Assembly: GCF_023913735.1 (NCBI RefSeq)
Contig: NZ_JAMXBH010000028.1
Location: forward strand, 1 to 51,267
Direction: 5' to 3'
Length of the DNA: 51,267 nucleotides
From: Pseudarthrobacter raffinosi
GTDB taxonomy: Bacteria > Actinomycetota > Actinomycetes > Actinomycetales > Micrococcaceae
This document shows positions 32,290-41,074 of the stretch, piece by piece. The notes beneath the pieces are model-generated. The model worked only from the letters and a program-made list of their open reading frames with translations, was not told the DNA's origin and did not search any database. Within the stretch, counting starts at the first letter, position 1. The number at the start of each line of letters is the position of its first letter. The position numbers were made by a program, and so were the translations under genes.

Positions 32290-32502
32290 CTACTCGCCCG
32301 GGTCGTGTCCAAGGACCCGCAGCAGGTCGCCCGTGATCATCCGTAACTCTTCGAATCCGTGTTGGTAGAACAATGGGGTCATGTGGGTCAGGGGCGTGTT
32401 GTCCAGTTCGGCCAGCAGCCGCAGGGCCTCCGCGATGACGTCCTGATCGCTCCCCCGGTCTGCATCCTGCTGACGATCTGCCTCTTCGTGCCCTCGCGGC
32501 AT
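32290..32502 (-). CDS. Small hypothetical protein downstream of traA
   Basis: A 70-residue protein with a charged start (MPRGHEEADRQQDADRGSDQ) and a helical remainder (IAEALRLLAELDNTPL). GGAGGATGAC precedes the ATG, and it lies 70 bp after the traA stop, so it is probably co-transcribed. No family recognised; a conjugation accessory role is only a guess. Confidence 0.6.
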   Translation of the reverse strand: MPRGHEEADRQQDADRGSDQDVIAEALRLLAELDNTPLTHMTPLFYQHGFEELRMITGDLLRVLGHDPGE

Positions 32503-32572
32503 GTCATCCTCCCTCGGGGTCAGTGTTATTCCGGGCCGACCGCGGGCCGGTGCCGGCGAACGGGTCGGCGCC

Positions 32573-35500
32573 CTACAGGGTGGGGCCGCGGCGGCTCTGG
32601 TCCGGGCCGGCGGCGGGTCCGCGGCGGGCTGCCTTACGTTTGGCTTCTTCCGCGGCCTGGTCTTCCTGGGCCTTGCGGATGTTGGCCAGCTTCTCGGCGA
32701 AACCGCTGCCGGCGGCGGGCTGATTGTGTTGAGCGGCGGCCAGCCTCTCTTGCCATGACGTCCTGGCGTCCGCGCCGGCAGTCTCGCCGGTGGAGCGCTC
32801 CTCTGCCCGGCGTGCGGCAATGTCTTTCAGTGCTTCGGTGACGGCTTCCGGGGTCTGTTCCGGCGCCGGTGCACCCGGGCGGCCGTCCAGGTTCTCGCGG
32901 ACCTTCCGCGCGGTACCGGCGACGTGTTCGGCGCGTTCCTGCTCGGGGGTCAGGGCGACGTCCTGGGAGCGTTCCTCCCGCAGGACGTCGACGACGCGTT
33001 CTGCGGGCGTCGGTTCGACGGCCACCGTTGCCTGGACTTCGGCGGCTTCGGCCATGAGTTTGGCGTCCTCGGCCGATAGTGGTTCCTTCTTGGTCTGGGC
33101 GGAGTATTTGTGCATGGCTGTCACGCGGGTGGCCAGCTCGGCACCGGTCCCCTTGTCGGTGTATTCGGCGGGTAGGACTGTCGTGTCCGTGTCGGGGATC
33201 CGGTAGGTGTCGCGGAAGGTTTTGACCTCCACGGCCAGGTCCCGCCATTGCTGCTGCCTGGCGGTGTCGGAGGGGACCGGTCCGAGGGCTTGTGCCCAGG
33301 CCGGGGGTTCGGCGGCCAGCTGGGATCCGAGGCGGTTGACCTCTAGGGCCATGACCTCGCGGCGTTCTGCGAGTTCTTTGCGCCACAGGGCCGGGGTGTC
33401 CTGGTGGGTGATGACGTCGGCCGGGGCCATCCATGCCGGCAGCCCGTCCTGGGCGGGGGCGGTGGGCACGGGTTCGGGGAGGCGGCGGCGGAGCGACTGC
33501 TCGGCCTCGATCCGGCGGAGGATCTGCTCGGCGGCACGGACCCGGGGTGCGTTCTTGTCGCGGGTGTAGTTGGTGACCGCGCCGCGTTCGTAGGCTTCAT
33601 CCGCGCGGACGGGCTCAGGCATCAGCTCCCGCAACGCTTTCTCCTTTTGCAGGGATCCGGTGAGCCAGCGGGCTTTCGCCGCCTTGGCGGGATCGTTGAT
33701 CGTGGCGTCGGTGCGGAGCTGTTCGTTGGCCCGGGTGATCCGTGAATCCAGGTCATTGTCGCTGATGTGGCCGTGGAGCCGGGACTGCCACGGGGTTTCC
33801 TTGGTCTCGGCCAGCCAGTTCCGGGCCAGGTCCCGCCTGTCCGGTGCCGGGGTGGCGGGGTTCTGGGCTGTGTTGGCCTGGGCGCGGATCAGCTCACCGG
33901 CTGCGCGGCGGTGGAGGCGTTCGAGTGCTTCGTCGCTGATGGCTTCCAGTGGCCGGCGGACGGGGGTTTCGGCGCGGGTGCGCCAGTAGTCCAGTTTGTC
34001 CTCCACGCGCCAGGCCAGGACGGCCCCTGGGTCCTGGGATTCCTCGAACGGATCCCGGGCGGCGTCGGTGAGGAGGTTGGCGATGTTGAAGCCCTCGTTC
34101 TCGGCTTTGCGGAGGTGGGTGGCGATTGCTCCCCACGCGTCGGAGGCGATGAACGGCTCCGCAGCGCCTTCGCCCAAGGTGTTGCGGGCGGTGTTGGCCA
34201 TCCGCAGTTCGTTGGCCTGGTCGTCAAAGTCTTTGTAGATGCTGACCATGTCCGGCAGTGCCCGGGCGGCTGCGCGGGCGGCGTCGATCTGTTCGTGTGC
34301 GGTGAGGTTCCCGTCGTGGTTCCCCGCCACGGTCCGCAGCACGTCAGCCAGGGTTTCGCCGTCCTGGACCACGCCGTAGAGGTGGTTGGACTCCCGTCCA
34401 CGGGACGCGGCGACGTAGGCCAGGGAGCGGGAGAGGCCGGAGCCGATCAGGGCGTGGGTGGTGTCGCAGGTCAGGCCCTGGGTGCGGTGGATGGTGGCGG
34501 CGTAGCCGAGCATCGTGTTCTCCCGCACGTACTCCTTTGGGAGGGTGATCGTGCCGGCGTGGCCCTGGTGTTTGGCGGTCAGGGACCCGTCGGCGTGGAT
34601 CCCGGTCACGGTCCAGACGTCGTTGTTTTTCACGAAGTCTTTGCCGCGGTTCAGGGACAGGCGGCGGTTGTTCTGCCGGGTCACGATGACGTCTCCGGCG
34701 CGGGCGGCGAGCCCGTCACGCAGGGTTGCGGTCGGGCCGTCGGCCAGGGCGCCGGTGCCGATCCGGTAGGACTGGGCGCGGGCGTTGAGTTCGGTGACGG
34801 TGGTGTTGTCGAAGGCCATCATCACCGAGTGCTTGCCGGCGGCGGTGTCTTTCTCCCAGGCGGTGTAGACGTGGGAGGTCATCGTTTCGGTATCCCCGCC
34901 GACGACGCGGCGGTTCTGGCGGTAGAAGGCCCACGGGTCATCTTCACCAACGGCCGGGGGTTCGCGCAGCGCGAGGGTGGCTGCGGCTTCGGCGTGGTTG
35001 GGGGTGCCGTCGGCGTTCCGGAAGCGGTGCAGGTCCTCCAGGTGCACGGCACCGACGGTGTTCTTCAGGTACCGCAGTGCGCCGCCGGAACCAACGGCCG
35101 AGAGCTGATTGTCATCCCCCAGGGCGCGGACCACAGCGCCGTGCTGTTCGGCGATGGTGACGACGGCTGCGAACAGCTCGGTGCCGACCATGCCGGCTTC
35201 GTCCAGGAAGATCACATCCCCCGGTGCCAGGGCCACTCTGTTGGGGTTCTGGGTCTTATGGCCGAGAACAAAGGAGTCAATGGTGGTTGCATTGGCTCCC
35301 AGTTCCTTGCCCATGACTGCTGCTGCGGCGGCAGTGGGGGCAAGGCCGATCACCTTGCCGCCGGCCTCCCTCACCGTGTCGGCAGCGAGCTTCAAGGCGG
35401 TGGTCTTACCGGCACCCGCGGGGCCGACACCGACGACCAGGAGCTTGTCACTGCATGCGAACTCGCCGGCCATGCGCAGCTGCCCGGGATCGAATTCTCT

Positions 35501-37189
35501 GTCCTGGGTGGCCAGGGCAAGCTCAAAAGCGTCCCGAGTCGCGGCGGGGATGACGGTGCGCTGGGCGGCGGTCAGCAATCGGTCTTCACTGTGCAGGACA
35601 CCGGAGGAGGTGTAGAGGGTGGAGTGGACTTTGCCGTACCGGCTGGCACCGTTGCGCAGCCGCAGGGCCTCTATCTGTGAGGCCGGGTTGGTGGCGGTAA
35701 TGCGGAGGGAGAACTGGTCGATGGCGCGGGCCTTGACCTGTTCAATGAGGTTCTTGGGGATGGGCAGCTCACCGAACTTGGATCCGAGCCGGCGGCGGGT
35801 TTCGGCGTCGATGTGGTGTTCTCCCCAGACGCCGCGGCTGCGCTCCAGGGTGCGGATGACGCCGGCGGCTTCGAGGGCCGGGTCCACTTCGTCAGCGTGG
35901 GTTACGAGCGGTTTGCCCTCGCGCTCGGCGGCGTCGCGGGCGTCGTGCCGGTGCGCCCGGGCCTTGGCCACAGCGGCAGGACCGACGGCCATGCCGGGGA
36001 CCTGGGAGAACTCTTCGGTCCACTCGGTCACCAGGTCTGAGAGCTTCCGGGCGGCCTTCTTCTCGGGCCGGGTGTCGAGGGTGGCCCGCTGCGCGAGGGC
36101 GATCATCGCCTTGGTGCCAGGGGCGTAGCCGTGGTCCTCGGTGAACTGTTGCACCAGCTGATCCAGGACCGGTTTGATGTCCCCTGAGCGGGAGGAACCG
36201 GCTTCGATGGCGGCGAGGTTCACCCCGGCGATCTCGATCACGGGCCGGTCCCCGGCGACTTTGCGTGTCGTCACGCCGAGGCCCAGGCGGGTGCAGACCT
36301 TCTCCATGACGGTCCGGTTGTAGTGCTCGGACGCGGCGACGTTGAACTGGTACAGGAGGCGTCCGTCGAGGCTGGACCACTTCCCGTCAGCGCCCATGAC
36401 CTTGTTCGAGACCACGACGTGATCGTGCAGCTGCGGGTCCCCGCTGCGGGAGTCGTAGTGGCGGAACGTGGTGTAGACGAGTCCACCTTCGACGTCTTCC
36501 TGGCGGACGCCGTTGCGGCCGCGGCGGGTGAACGTGGCTTCCTTTTCGAGGAAGGCCATGGTCTCGTTGATGGCTTCGTGGTGCGCTGCTTCGATCTGGA
36601 CGCGTGCGTCCTGCCCGCCGACGGCCCACAGCAGGGACACGGACTTGGCCGGTGCGAAGACCAGGTCATAGCCTGCGACGGTCTGGGACGCTGGTTTGGT
36701 CTGGGCGGTGATGAACCTGCCCAGCTCCTCCTTATCGGAAGGGTTGCGGCCGTTGAGCTCGCGGAAGTATTGGGCGCCTTCCTTGGTGCGGATCAGACGC
36801 CGGTTATCCGCGTCCGGCTCCCGGTGGTTCATCCGCCGGAAGTCACCGGTCGCGGTGTTGATCCGTGCCTGGAGCTCGTTGTCCTTCTGCGTGGGCTTGC
36901 GGTACCGCTGGCCCAGGGCGACCCTGGCGGACGGGTCAGCTGCGAGCTTGGCGGCCGCGTCAGGGTGCAGCCCTTCACCGAAAAGGGCCGCCATCTGCGT
37001 CTCCGTTACCGCGCCGGTGACGCCCAGGAGTGCTGCCCCGCCGCCGCCCCATTGGCCGGGCGGGTTGCCGTCCACGGTGTAGTAGTCCCCTAGTGCACGG
37101 TCCTTCGTGCGCAGCTCGTCACCGCTGGCAACTTCACGGGTGTAGTACGTGTATCCGTCGCCGGCACTGAGCTTGTGCACGGTCATCAT
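32573..37189 (-). CDS. traA: Conjugative relaxase-helicase TraA (MobF/TrwC type)
   Basis: A 1538-residue bifunctional protein. The N-terminal TrwC relaxase domain (about 1-300) has candidate nicking tyrosines in GDGYTYYTREV, the FAPAKSVSLLWAVGG motif and the metal-binding LHDHVVV near residue 253. The helicase has Walker A VGPAGAGKTT near 590, DVIFLDEAGMV, GYAATIHRTQG near 895 and VAASRGRESNHLYG. The last 500 residues are charged and helical. It nicks oriT, stays bound to the 5' end and unwinds the DNA for transfer. The likely oriT lies just upstream at 37190-37666. The gene appears complete. Confidence 0.95.
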   Translation of the reverse strand: MMTVHKLSAGDGYTYYTREVASGDELRTKDRALGDYYTVDGNPPGQWGGGGAALLGVTGAVTETQMAALFGEGLHPDAAAKLAADPSARVALGQRYRKPTQKDNELQARINTATGDFRRMNHREPDADNRRLIRTKEGAQYFRELNGRNPSDKEELGRFITAQTKPASQTVAGYDLVFAPAKSVSLLWAVGGQDARVQIEAAHHEAINETMAFLEKEATFTRRGRNGVRQEDVEGGLVYTTFRHYDSRSGDPQLHDHVVVSNKVMGADGKWSSLDGRLLYQFNVAASEHYNRTVMEKVCTRLGLGVTTRKVAGDRPVIEIAGVNLAAIEAGSSRSGDIKPVLDQLVQQFTEDHGYAPGTKAMIALAQRATLDTRPEKKAARKLSDLVTEWTEEFSQVPGMAVGPAAVAKARAHRHDARDAAEREGKPLVTHADEVDPALEAAGVIRTLERSRGVWGEHHIDAETRRRLGSKFGELPIPKNLIEQVKARAIDQFSLRITATNPASQIEALRLRNGASRYGKVHSTLYTSSGVLHSEDRLLTAAQRTVIPAATRDAFELALATQDREFDPGQLRMAGEFACSDKLLVVGVGPAGAGKTTALKLAADTVREAGGKVIGLAPTAAAAAVMGKELGANATTIDSFVLGHKTQNPNRVALAPGDVIFLDEAGMVGTELFAAVVTIAEQHGAVVRALGDDNQLSAVGSGGALRYLKNTVGAVHLEDLHRFRNADGTPNHAEAAATLALREPPAVGEDDPWAFYRQNRRVVGGDTETMTSHVYTAWEKDTAAGKHSVMMAFDNTTVTELNARAQSYRIGTGALADGPTATLRDGLAARAGDVIVTRQNNRRLSLNRGKDFVKNNDVWTVTGIHADGSLTAKHQGHAGTITLPKEYVRENTMLGYAATIHRTQGLTCDTTHALIGSGLSRSLAYVAASRGRESNHLYGVVQDGETLADVLRTVAGNHDGNLTAHEQIDAARAAARALPDMVSIYKDFDDQANELRMANTARNTLGEGAAEPFIASDAWGAIATHLRKAENEGFNIANLLTDAARDPFEESQDPGAVLAWRVEDKLDYWRTRAETPVRRPLEAISDEALERLHRRAAGELIRAQANTAQNPATPAPDRRDLARNWLAETKETPWQSRLHGHISDNDLDSRITRANEQLRTDATINDPAKAAKARWLTGSLQKEKALRELMPEPVRADEAYERGAVTNYTRDKNAPRVRAAEQILRRIEAEQSLRRRLPEPVPTAPAQDGLPAWMAPADVITHQDTPALWRKELAERREVMALEVNRLGSQLAAEPPAWAQALGPVPSDTARQQQWRDLAVEVKTFRDTYRIPDTDTTVLPAEYTDKGTGAELATRVTAMHKYSAQTKKEPLSAEDAKLMAEAAEVQATVAVEPTPAERVVDVLREERSQDVALTPEQERAEHVAGTARKVRENLDGRPGAPAPEQTPEAVTEALKDIAARRAEERSTGETAGADARTSWQERLAAAQHNQPAAGSGFAEKLANIRKAQEDQAAEEAKRKAARRGPAAGPDQSRRGPTL

Positions 37190-37260
37190 CGCCTCAGCCT
37201 ACCCCGCCCGGGGACCTCACTCGTCGATGATGCATGAGGTGTGACAGATTCAGGGTGTGG

Positions 37261-37306
37261 TTGCCTTTCGACAGGGGAGAAAACTAGAAGGCAATCGCGC
37301 CCTGTC
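37261..37306. repeat. Interlaced inverted repeats upstream of traA
   Basis: TTGCCTT (37261-37267) pairs with AAGGCAA (37288-37294), while GACAGGG (37270-37276) pairs with CCCTGTC (37300-37306). The two stems cross in pseudoknot order. Such arrangements suit relaxosome recognition of single-stranded oriT, or a pseudoknot in the traA leader. Confidence 0.7.
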
Positions 37307-37521
37307 TTTGGCCATCAAGTCTTTGATGCGGTTCTGCACATGAGAATGGGCGGTGGGTAACACGTTTTTTCGTTATCCACGGTGCGTTCGATTGTGTTGA
37401 ACCGCCACGGATCGGGGTTGTCCACAGGTGGGCAGCGGAGAGACCTGGGTTCTCTCGGAGCTGTCCAGGTGTGGGGAACCGATCCACGACCAGCCCGAGC
37501 ATCGCGAGGTCCGTTCCTGTA

Positions 37522-37545
37522 GGTTTGTTCACGAGTGGACAAACC
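37522..37545. repeat. 24-bp dyad in the oriT region
   Basis: GGTTTGTTCACG and AGTGGACAAACC pair along almost their full length with one T-G wobble and two unpaired central bases. It is a plausible relaxase recognition hairpin or an operator for the gene at 37667. Confidence 0.65.
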
Positions 37546-37666
37546 GCTGTGTATCAGCCCGAGCGAGAGCGAGGACCGATCCGGGGGCCACGCCGGCCAT
37601 GGGCCAGTCACGGCGCTAGCCGTTAGGTCTGTCCCATGGAAAACCCAAGGGGAGGGACCCACGAAC

Positions 37667-38077
37667 ATGGCAGCACCACGGAAGTCCGCGCAGCAGTTGG
37701 CCGCCCGCGAGAAGGCACGGGCGAAGGCCCAGGAGCTTACCGCCCGCCACGAAAAACTCATCGACCTCGCCGCCGATTTCTTCGAACAGCAGGAACAGGC
37801 CGACCAGGTACGCGCCGATGCCCAGGCGAAAGCTGACGCGATCCTGGCCAAGGCCGAAGAGGACGCCGCAGCGGCAACACGGAACGCCGCCGGCACGGTG
37901 GCCGCGATGGTTGCTGCCGGCGAACCGAAGTCAGCGGTTGCCTCCCGCCTGGGTGTGACCGGCGCGGAACTGAAGAAGCTGCTCGACCTCGACGCGGCCG
38001 AGCGCAGCGAGGCCACGCCCGTTGCTGCCGCCGATGCCCAGGACGAGGAAGCGCCCGCAGCAGCGCAGGCGGCCTAA
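37667..38077 (+). CDS. Ala-rich helical protein with HTH-like end, possible relaxosome accessory
   Basis: A 136-residue protein. Residues 1-85 are an Ala/Lys/Glu-rich coiled coil (LAAREKARAKAQELTARHEK, FFEQQEQADQVRADAQAKAD). Residues about 85-110 (AAGEPKSAVASRLGVTGAEL) resemble a helix-turn-helix. The tail is acidic and Ala-rich. GGAGGGA lies 10 nt before the ATG. It diverges from traA across the oriT candidate, the usual place for an oriT-binding accessory protein, but that role is inferred. Confidence 0.65.
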   Translation: MAAPRKSAQQLAAREKARAKAQELTARHEKLIDLAADFFEQQEQADQVRADAQAKADAILAKAEEDAAAATRNAAGTVAAMVAAGEPKSAVASRLGVTGAELKKLLDLDAAERSEATPVAAADAQDEEAPAAAQAA

Positions 38078-38098
38078 GCGCGAACCAACACACGCAAC

Positions 38099-38130
38099 GA
38101 TGGTCCCCGGCAGTAATGCCGAGGACCATC
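38099..38130. terminator. Bidirectional terminator hairpin
   Basis: GATGGTCC (38099-38106) pairs with GGACCATC (38123-38130), with an inner GGCA/TGCC around GTAA. It lies between the convergent ends of the genes at 38077 and 38151. Confidence 0.75.
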
Positions 38131-38150
38131 TGCGTCTTGGGTGCACTGTT

Positions 38151-38633
38151 CTAGAAGAGTGTGGGGGCGTCGGGGTCTGCCCCGGTGAGCAGGGCGCGGA
38201 TGCGGTCCTCGCGGTCCCAGCCGTGGGCGCGGGCCTCATCGCGCAGCAGGCGGGACCGGTCAGCGAAAAGGGCGCGGGAGAGTCCGCGCCAGCGGAACAT
38301 CGATCCGTTGGAGTCCCGGCCCTTGGCCAGACGGTCAGCCATGTTCTCCCGGTTCGTTCCGGGATCCAGATGCGTGTCCGCTCCGGTCGTGGCCCGGACG
38401 CAGATCGGCACATCGCAGCGGTGCATCAGATCCCCGAAAGAATCCAGGGGAACGCCGTGGGCCAGGTGGAACGCGAAGCGGTGCGGGCGGATCGCCTGGG
38501 TGTGTCCATCCGCGTTCAGGGTGAACCGGCCGTACCCGTCATCAGAGACCGCCCCGGTGAACAGCCAGCAGTCATCCGGGCGCGGGCCTTTAGAAACCTT
38601 GGCCCAGAACCGTTCTGCCGGGGTGCGACTCAT
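38151..38633 (-). CDS. HNH endonuclease-like protein
   Basis: A 160-residue protein with the order typical of phage HNH nucleases. AERFWAKVSKGPRPDDCWLF is followed by DGYGRF, PHRFAFHLAHG, LMHRCDVPICV and a final THLDPGTNRENMADRLAKGR. The His of LMHRCD, the Cys pair and the Asn of NREN would form the metal site. It may cut DNA nonspecifically or at a set site. It sits near oriT on the minus strand after a small membrane protein gene. Confidence 0.8.
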   Translation of the reverse strand: MSRTPAERFWAKVSKGPRPDDCWLFTGAVSDDGYGRFTLNADGHTQAIRPHRFAFHLAHGVPLDSFGDLMHRCDVPICVRATTGADTHLDPGTNRENMADRLAKGRDSNGSMFRWRGLSRALFADRSRLLRDEARAHGWDREDRIRALLTGADPDAPTLF

Positions 38634-38640
38634 CGCGTGG

Positions 38641-38898
38641 TCACCAGCTGCGCCAGCGCAGCTCGAGTTTGTTCGCCGCGACGAAGAAGCCGGCCATGAA
38701 CAGGAATCCGGGGATGGCCTGGGCGAAGCCCTGGCCGATCCAGAAACCCAGCGCTGACAGCAGGGCGACCACGCCGGCCGCCTTGCACAGAAAGATCAGG
38801 ATGCCCTGCCCGGCCAGGACCGGATGGGTGAGCGCGTAGATGATCCAGCCCACCAGGGCCACAGCCGCGAAAGCTGCGAGGAAGATAAAGATGAACAT
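38641..38898 (-). CDS. Small membrane protein
   Basis: An 85-residue protein with three likely membrane helices (about residues 2-24, 33-56, 58-76) and a basic C-terminus (KLELRWRSW). TTAGGAGCGG precedes the ATG. It lies tightly between the HNH gene and the nuclease lipoprotein gene, and so is in one operon with them. No family recognised; entry exclusion is one known role for small membrane proteins in such regions. Confidence 0.6.
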   Translation of the reverse strand: MFIFIFLAAFAAVALVGWIIYALTHPVLAGQGILIFLCKAAGVVALLSALGFWIGQGFAQAIPGFLFMAGFFVAANKLELRWRSW

Positions 38899-38904
38899 CC
38901 GCTC

Positions 38905-39534
38905 CTAACGGTCGTGCGCAGGTGGTAACGGGCAGGCCCACAAGCCCAGGGCTTTGTCCTTGGCCTTTTCCGCGGCCGCTTCAAAGGTGCGGCTCATGGC
39001 GTAGTCCTTGCCATAACCGGTGGCCTCCCCATGGCCGAGCTCCACGATGGACTCGTTGACCAGGGCACCATCTGCGGTCCAGACGTAGGCCAGCAGACGG
39101 TCGTACTTATCCCTCTCCCCCTGGGCGGGATCCACGGACAGAAACACGTCTTTGCCCTCGAGCTGGGAGTGCAGATATTCGGACGCTTCGGGGCCGCCGC
39201 ACTCCACCGGGGAATCCTCTTTCATGGTCTCGGTCTCGGGAGTGTTCACGCCCACCAGCCGAACGCGGGTGGAGGTCCCGTTGCAGCTGATCCGGAGGGT
39301 GTCCCCGTCCACCACGCTCTCCACCAGGTACGGACCACCGGCATCGTAACCAATGGCCGAAGGACCGGGCGCTGTCCCTGTCGGTTCGCATCGAACCGCC
39401 TCGGGCACTTTCTGGGCCTTCACGGTAAGTGGTTTGTTGTCGTATGGATTGCAGCCGGTCAGGAACAAGGCGGCGGCCGCTGCTGCGGCCACAAGCATCC
39501 CGACGTACCGGCGGGGTGCGCGATGGGGGCTCAT
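38905..39534 (-). CDS. Thermonuclease-like lipoprotein
   Basis: A 209-residue secreted nuclease. The N-terminus has a signal peptide ending in the lipobox LTGC, so it should be a membrane-anchored lipoprotein. The staphylococcal-nuclease fold follows: ESVVDGDTLRISC, TRVRLVGVNTPET and ERDKYDRLLAYVW, with the expected Arg and Asp residues, and KALGLW near the end. ATG 39534 overlaps the upstream stop as ATGA. It would cut DNA or RNA outside the membrane. Confidence 0.85.
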   Translation of the reverse strand: MSPHRAPRRYVGMLVAAAAAAALFLTGCNPYDNKPLTVKAQKVPEAVRCEPTGTAPGPSAIGYDAGGPYLVESVVDGDTLRISCNGTSTRVRLVGVNTPETETMKEDSPVECGGPEASEYLHSQLEGKDVFLSVDPAQGERDKYDRLLAYVWTADGALVNESIVELGHGEATGYGKDYAMSRTFEAAAEKAKDKALGLWACPLPPAHDR

Positions 39535-39791
39535 GCTCTGTCCTCGCTGGCGGCAGTTTCGGCGCGGGTGCGTCGGCCCGGGCGCACCGTCCCGGCCGGC
39601 ACGCCGACCCACTGGCGGCCGCCGTTGTGTTTGCGCTGCAGGCGCTTCACCTCCCGCATCGTCGCGGCCACCACCAAATCAGACAGCGACGCGTAGCCCT
39701 CCAGAGAGCCGGCAGCCTGGAGCGCCGCGCGTACCTGGTCGGCCTGGTCTTGCGTGAAGTACGGGGTGATGTGTGAGGTGGGTTTGACCAT
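39531..39791 (-). CDS. Small centromere-binding-like protein (actinobacterial plasmid ParB type)
   Basis: An 86-residue protein with TQDQADQVRAALQAAGSLEG, SLSDLVVAATMREVKRLQRKHNGG and a basic tail. The pattern WSDFV...E..RLE..HNGG is shared by small ParB-like DNA-binding proteins that normally follow parA on actinobacterial plasmids. No parA is next to it here. It is coupled by ATGA to the nuclease gene. Confidence 0.6.
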   Translation of the reverse strand: MVKPTSHITPYFTQDQADQVRAALQAAGSLEGYASLSDLVVAATMREVKRLQRKHNGGRQWVGVPAGTVRPGRRTRAETAASEDRA

Positions 39792-39793
39792 GG

Positions 39794-40222
39794 TCAGTCC
39801 TCAGTCCTTTGTTCCGGCCATGGGTACAGGGTGCCTCCGCCGTCCAAGGAAAACCCGTCGTAGCTGAATCGGAGCCCGGTCTCGGCGTGGGTGCCGGCGG
39901 CGTGGGCGAACGCTGCCAGGGCGATCTCCATCAGGAGACGGTCCAGGCCGTCGAGAATTTCACCCACCCCCACCGGCACATCGGCCGCCACCGAGGCTGC
40001 GAGCATGAGGAACCGTTGTTCCCCGCCGGAGAGCACACCGACATTGGACGGGATCCCTCCGAAGTCGATCCACGTTTTCCCGCTCATCGGGTCCACGTCA
40101 ATCCATGGGTTGCCGGGTTCAACGAACCGGCCGCCGAAGGCGCGGATGAGCATTTCCGTTCCGGCTTCCAGGGTGTAGCTGCCGTGCACACGGGCGCGCA
40201 GCTCATCGTGGAATTCAGTCAT
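39794..40222 (-). CDS. Hypothetical protein
   Basis: A 142-residue protein starting at ATG 40222 behind GAAGGAG. It is acidic and mixed alpha/beta (IRAFGGRFVEPGNPWIDVDP, LSGGEQRFLMLAASVAADVP). LSGGEQ resembles an ABC signature by chance only, since no Walker motifs are present. Its stop is 2 bp from the next gene, so it belongs to the same operon. Function unknown. Confidence 0.65.
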   Translation of the reverse strand: MTEFHDELRARVHGSYTLEAGTEMLIRAFGGRFVEPGNPWIDVDPMSGKTWIDFGGIPSNVGVLSGGEQRFLMLAASVAADVPVGVGEILDGLDRLLMEIALAAFAHAAGTHAETGLRFSYDGFSLDGGGTLYPWPEQRTED

Positions 40223-40342
40223 GGTCGAATCTCCTTCGGAGGGGAATTTAGTGCCCGTCGGGTGAGCCGGCGGTACACGGGTTCGGCCTGCGGGTGCCTG
40301 GTCAACTGTCAACACTTCACTGCCGGCTGCAGTCGGTGCGAC

Positions 40343-41074
40343 CTAGAACGGAGGCTCAGAGTCGGGTCCGTTGCCCCAGCCGCCGGTGTTGGCTGGCTGC
40401 GGGGTTGCCCACGGGTCATCCGGCGGGGCGGGCTGCCCGCCCGTGTTGCCGTTCCCCTGGCCGGCAAAGCCGGCATTGGCCTGTCCTCCCTGGGTGCTGC
40501 GCTGAGTGCGGTTGATTTTCGCATTTGCATATCGGAGGGACGGGCCGATGTCGTCCACTTCGAGTTCGATCACGGTGCGCTTCTCCCCTTCCTTCGTTTC
40601 GTACGAGCGGGACTTCAGCCGGCCGGAGACGATGACGCGCATGCCCTTGGTCAGGGATTCGGCCACGTTCTCGGCGGCTTCGCGCCACACCGCCGCCCGG
40701 AGGAAGAGTGTTTCGCCGTCCTTCCATTCGCTGGAGGCCCGGTCGAAGGTCCGGGGCGTGGAGGCGATGGTGAAGTTGGCTACCGCGGATCCGGATGTCG
40801 TGAACCGGAGTTCGGGGTCGTTGGTGAGGTTTCCGATGACGGTGATCGTGGTTTCTCCGGCCATGATGGCGGGTGCCTTTCGAGAGGTGTTCCGGGTGTC
40901 GTGGTGGTCCTCGTACTCCGTCCATTCCGGGTACGGGAGATAGTGGTCCACGAGGGGGACGTTGATGGTGCCTTCAGGGTTGGCGTCAAGGCCGAACCAT
41001 TCGTCATCTCCGAATTCGTACCGGGGGCTAAGCTGGAACCGCTCCCCCTCCACGGTGCCGGACGTGGGACTCAT
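40343..41074 (-). CDS. ssb: Single-stranded DNA-binding protein, with in-frame N-terminal extension
   Basis: The SSB proper is 173 residues from ATG 40864: TTITVIGNLTNDPELRFTTSG, VWREAAENVAESLTKGMRVIV and a Gly/Gln-rich linker ending in DSEPPF, the partner-binding tip. The frame stays open for another 70 residues upstream (WFGLDANPEGTINVPLVDHY) to ATG 41074, which overlaps the redoxin stop as ATGA. So either a 243-residue fused protein or two start sites exist. A plasmid ssb next to oriT fits protection of the incoming strand. Confidence 0.88.
   Translation of the reverse strand: MSPTSGTVEGERFQLSPRYEFGDDEWFGLDANPEGTINVPLVDHYLPYPEWTEYEDHHDTRNTSRKAPAIMAGETTITVIGNLTNDPELRFTTSGSAVANFTIASTPRTFDRASSEWKDGETLFLRAAVWREAAENVAESLTKGMRVIVSGRLKSRSYETKEGEKRTVIELEVDDIGPSLRYANAKINRTQRSTQGGQANAGFAGQGNGNTGGQPAPPDDPWATPQPANTGGWGNGPDSEPPF

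Larger units (their letters stand above)
37190..37666. other. oriT: Candidate oriT region
   Basis: A 477-bp gene-free stretch between traA and a divergent small gene with a helix-turn-helix-like end. It contains interlaced inverted repeats (37261-37306), DnaA-box-like TTATCCACG (37373-37381) and TTGTCCACA (37418-37426), and a 24-bp near-perfect dyad (37522-37545). Position next to a MobF relaxase gene and this density of dyads make it the best oriT candidate in the window. The nick site cannot be fixed from sequence alone, and a replication origin is also possible. Confidence 0.6.

Noticed and set aside
33767..35680. Long + strand open frame of 637 codons
   Set aside because: It lies entirely opposite traA, is Gly/Val-rich, and mirrors the GC-biased third positions of the real gene.
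39794..40222. ABC ATPase call from the LSGGEQ motif
   Set aside because: No Walker A or B in the 142 residues; the match is a short coincidence.
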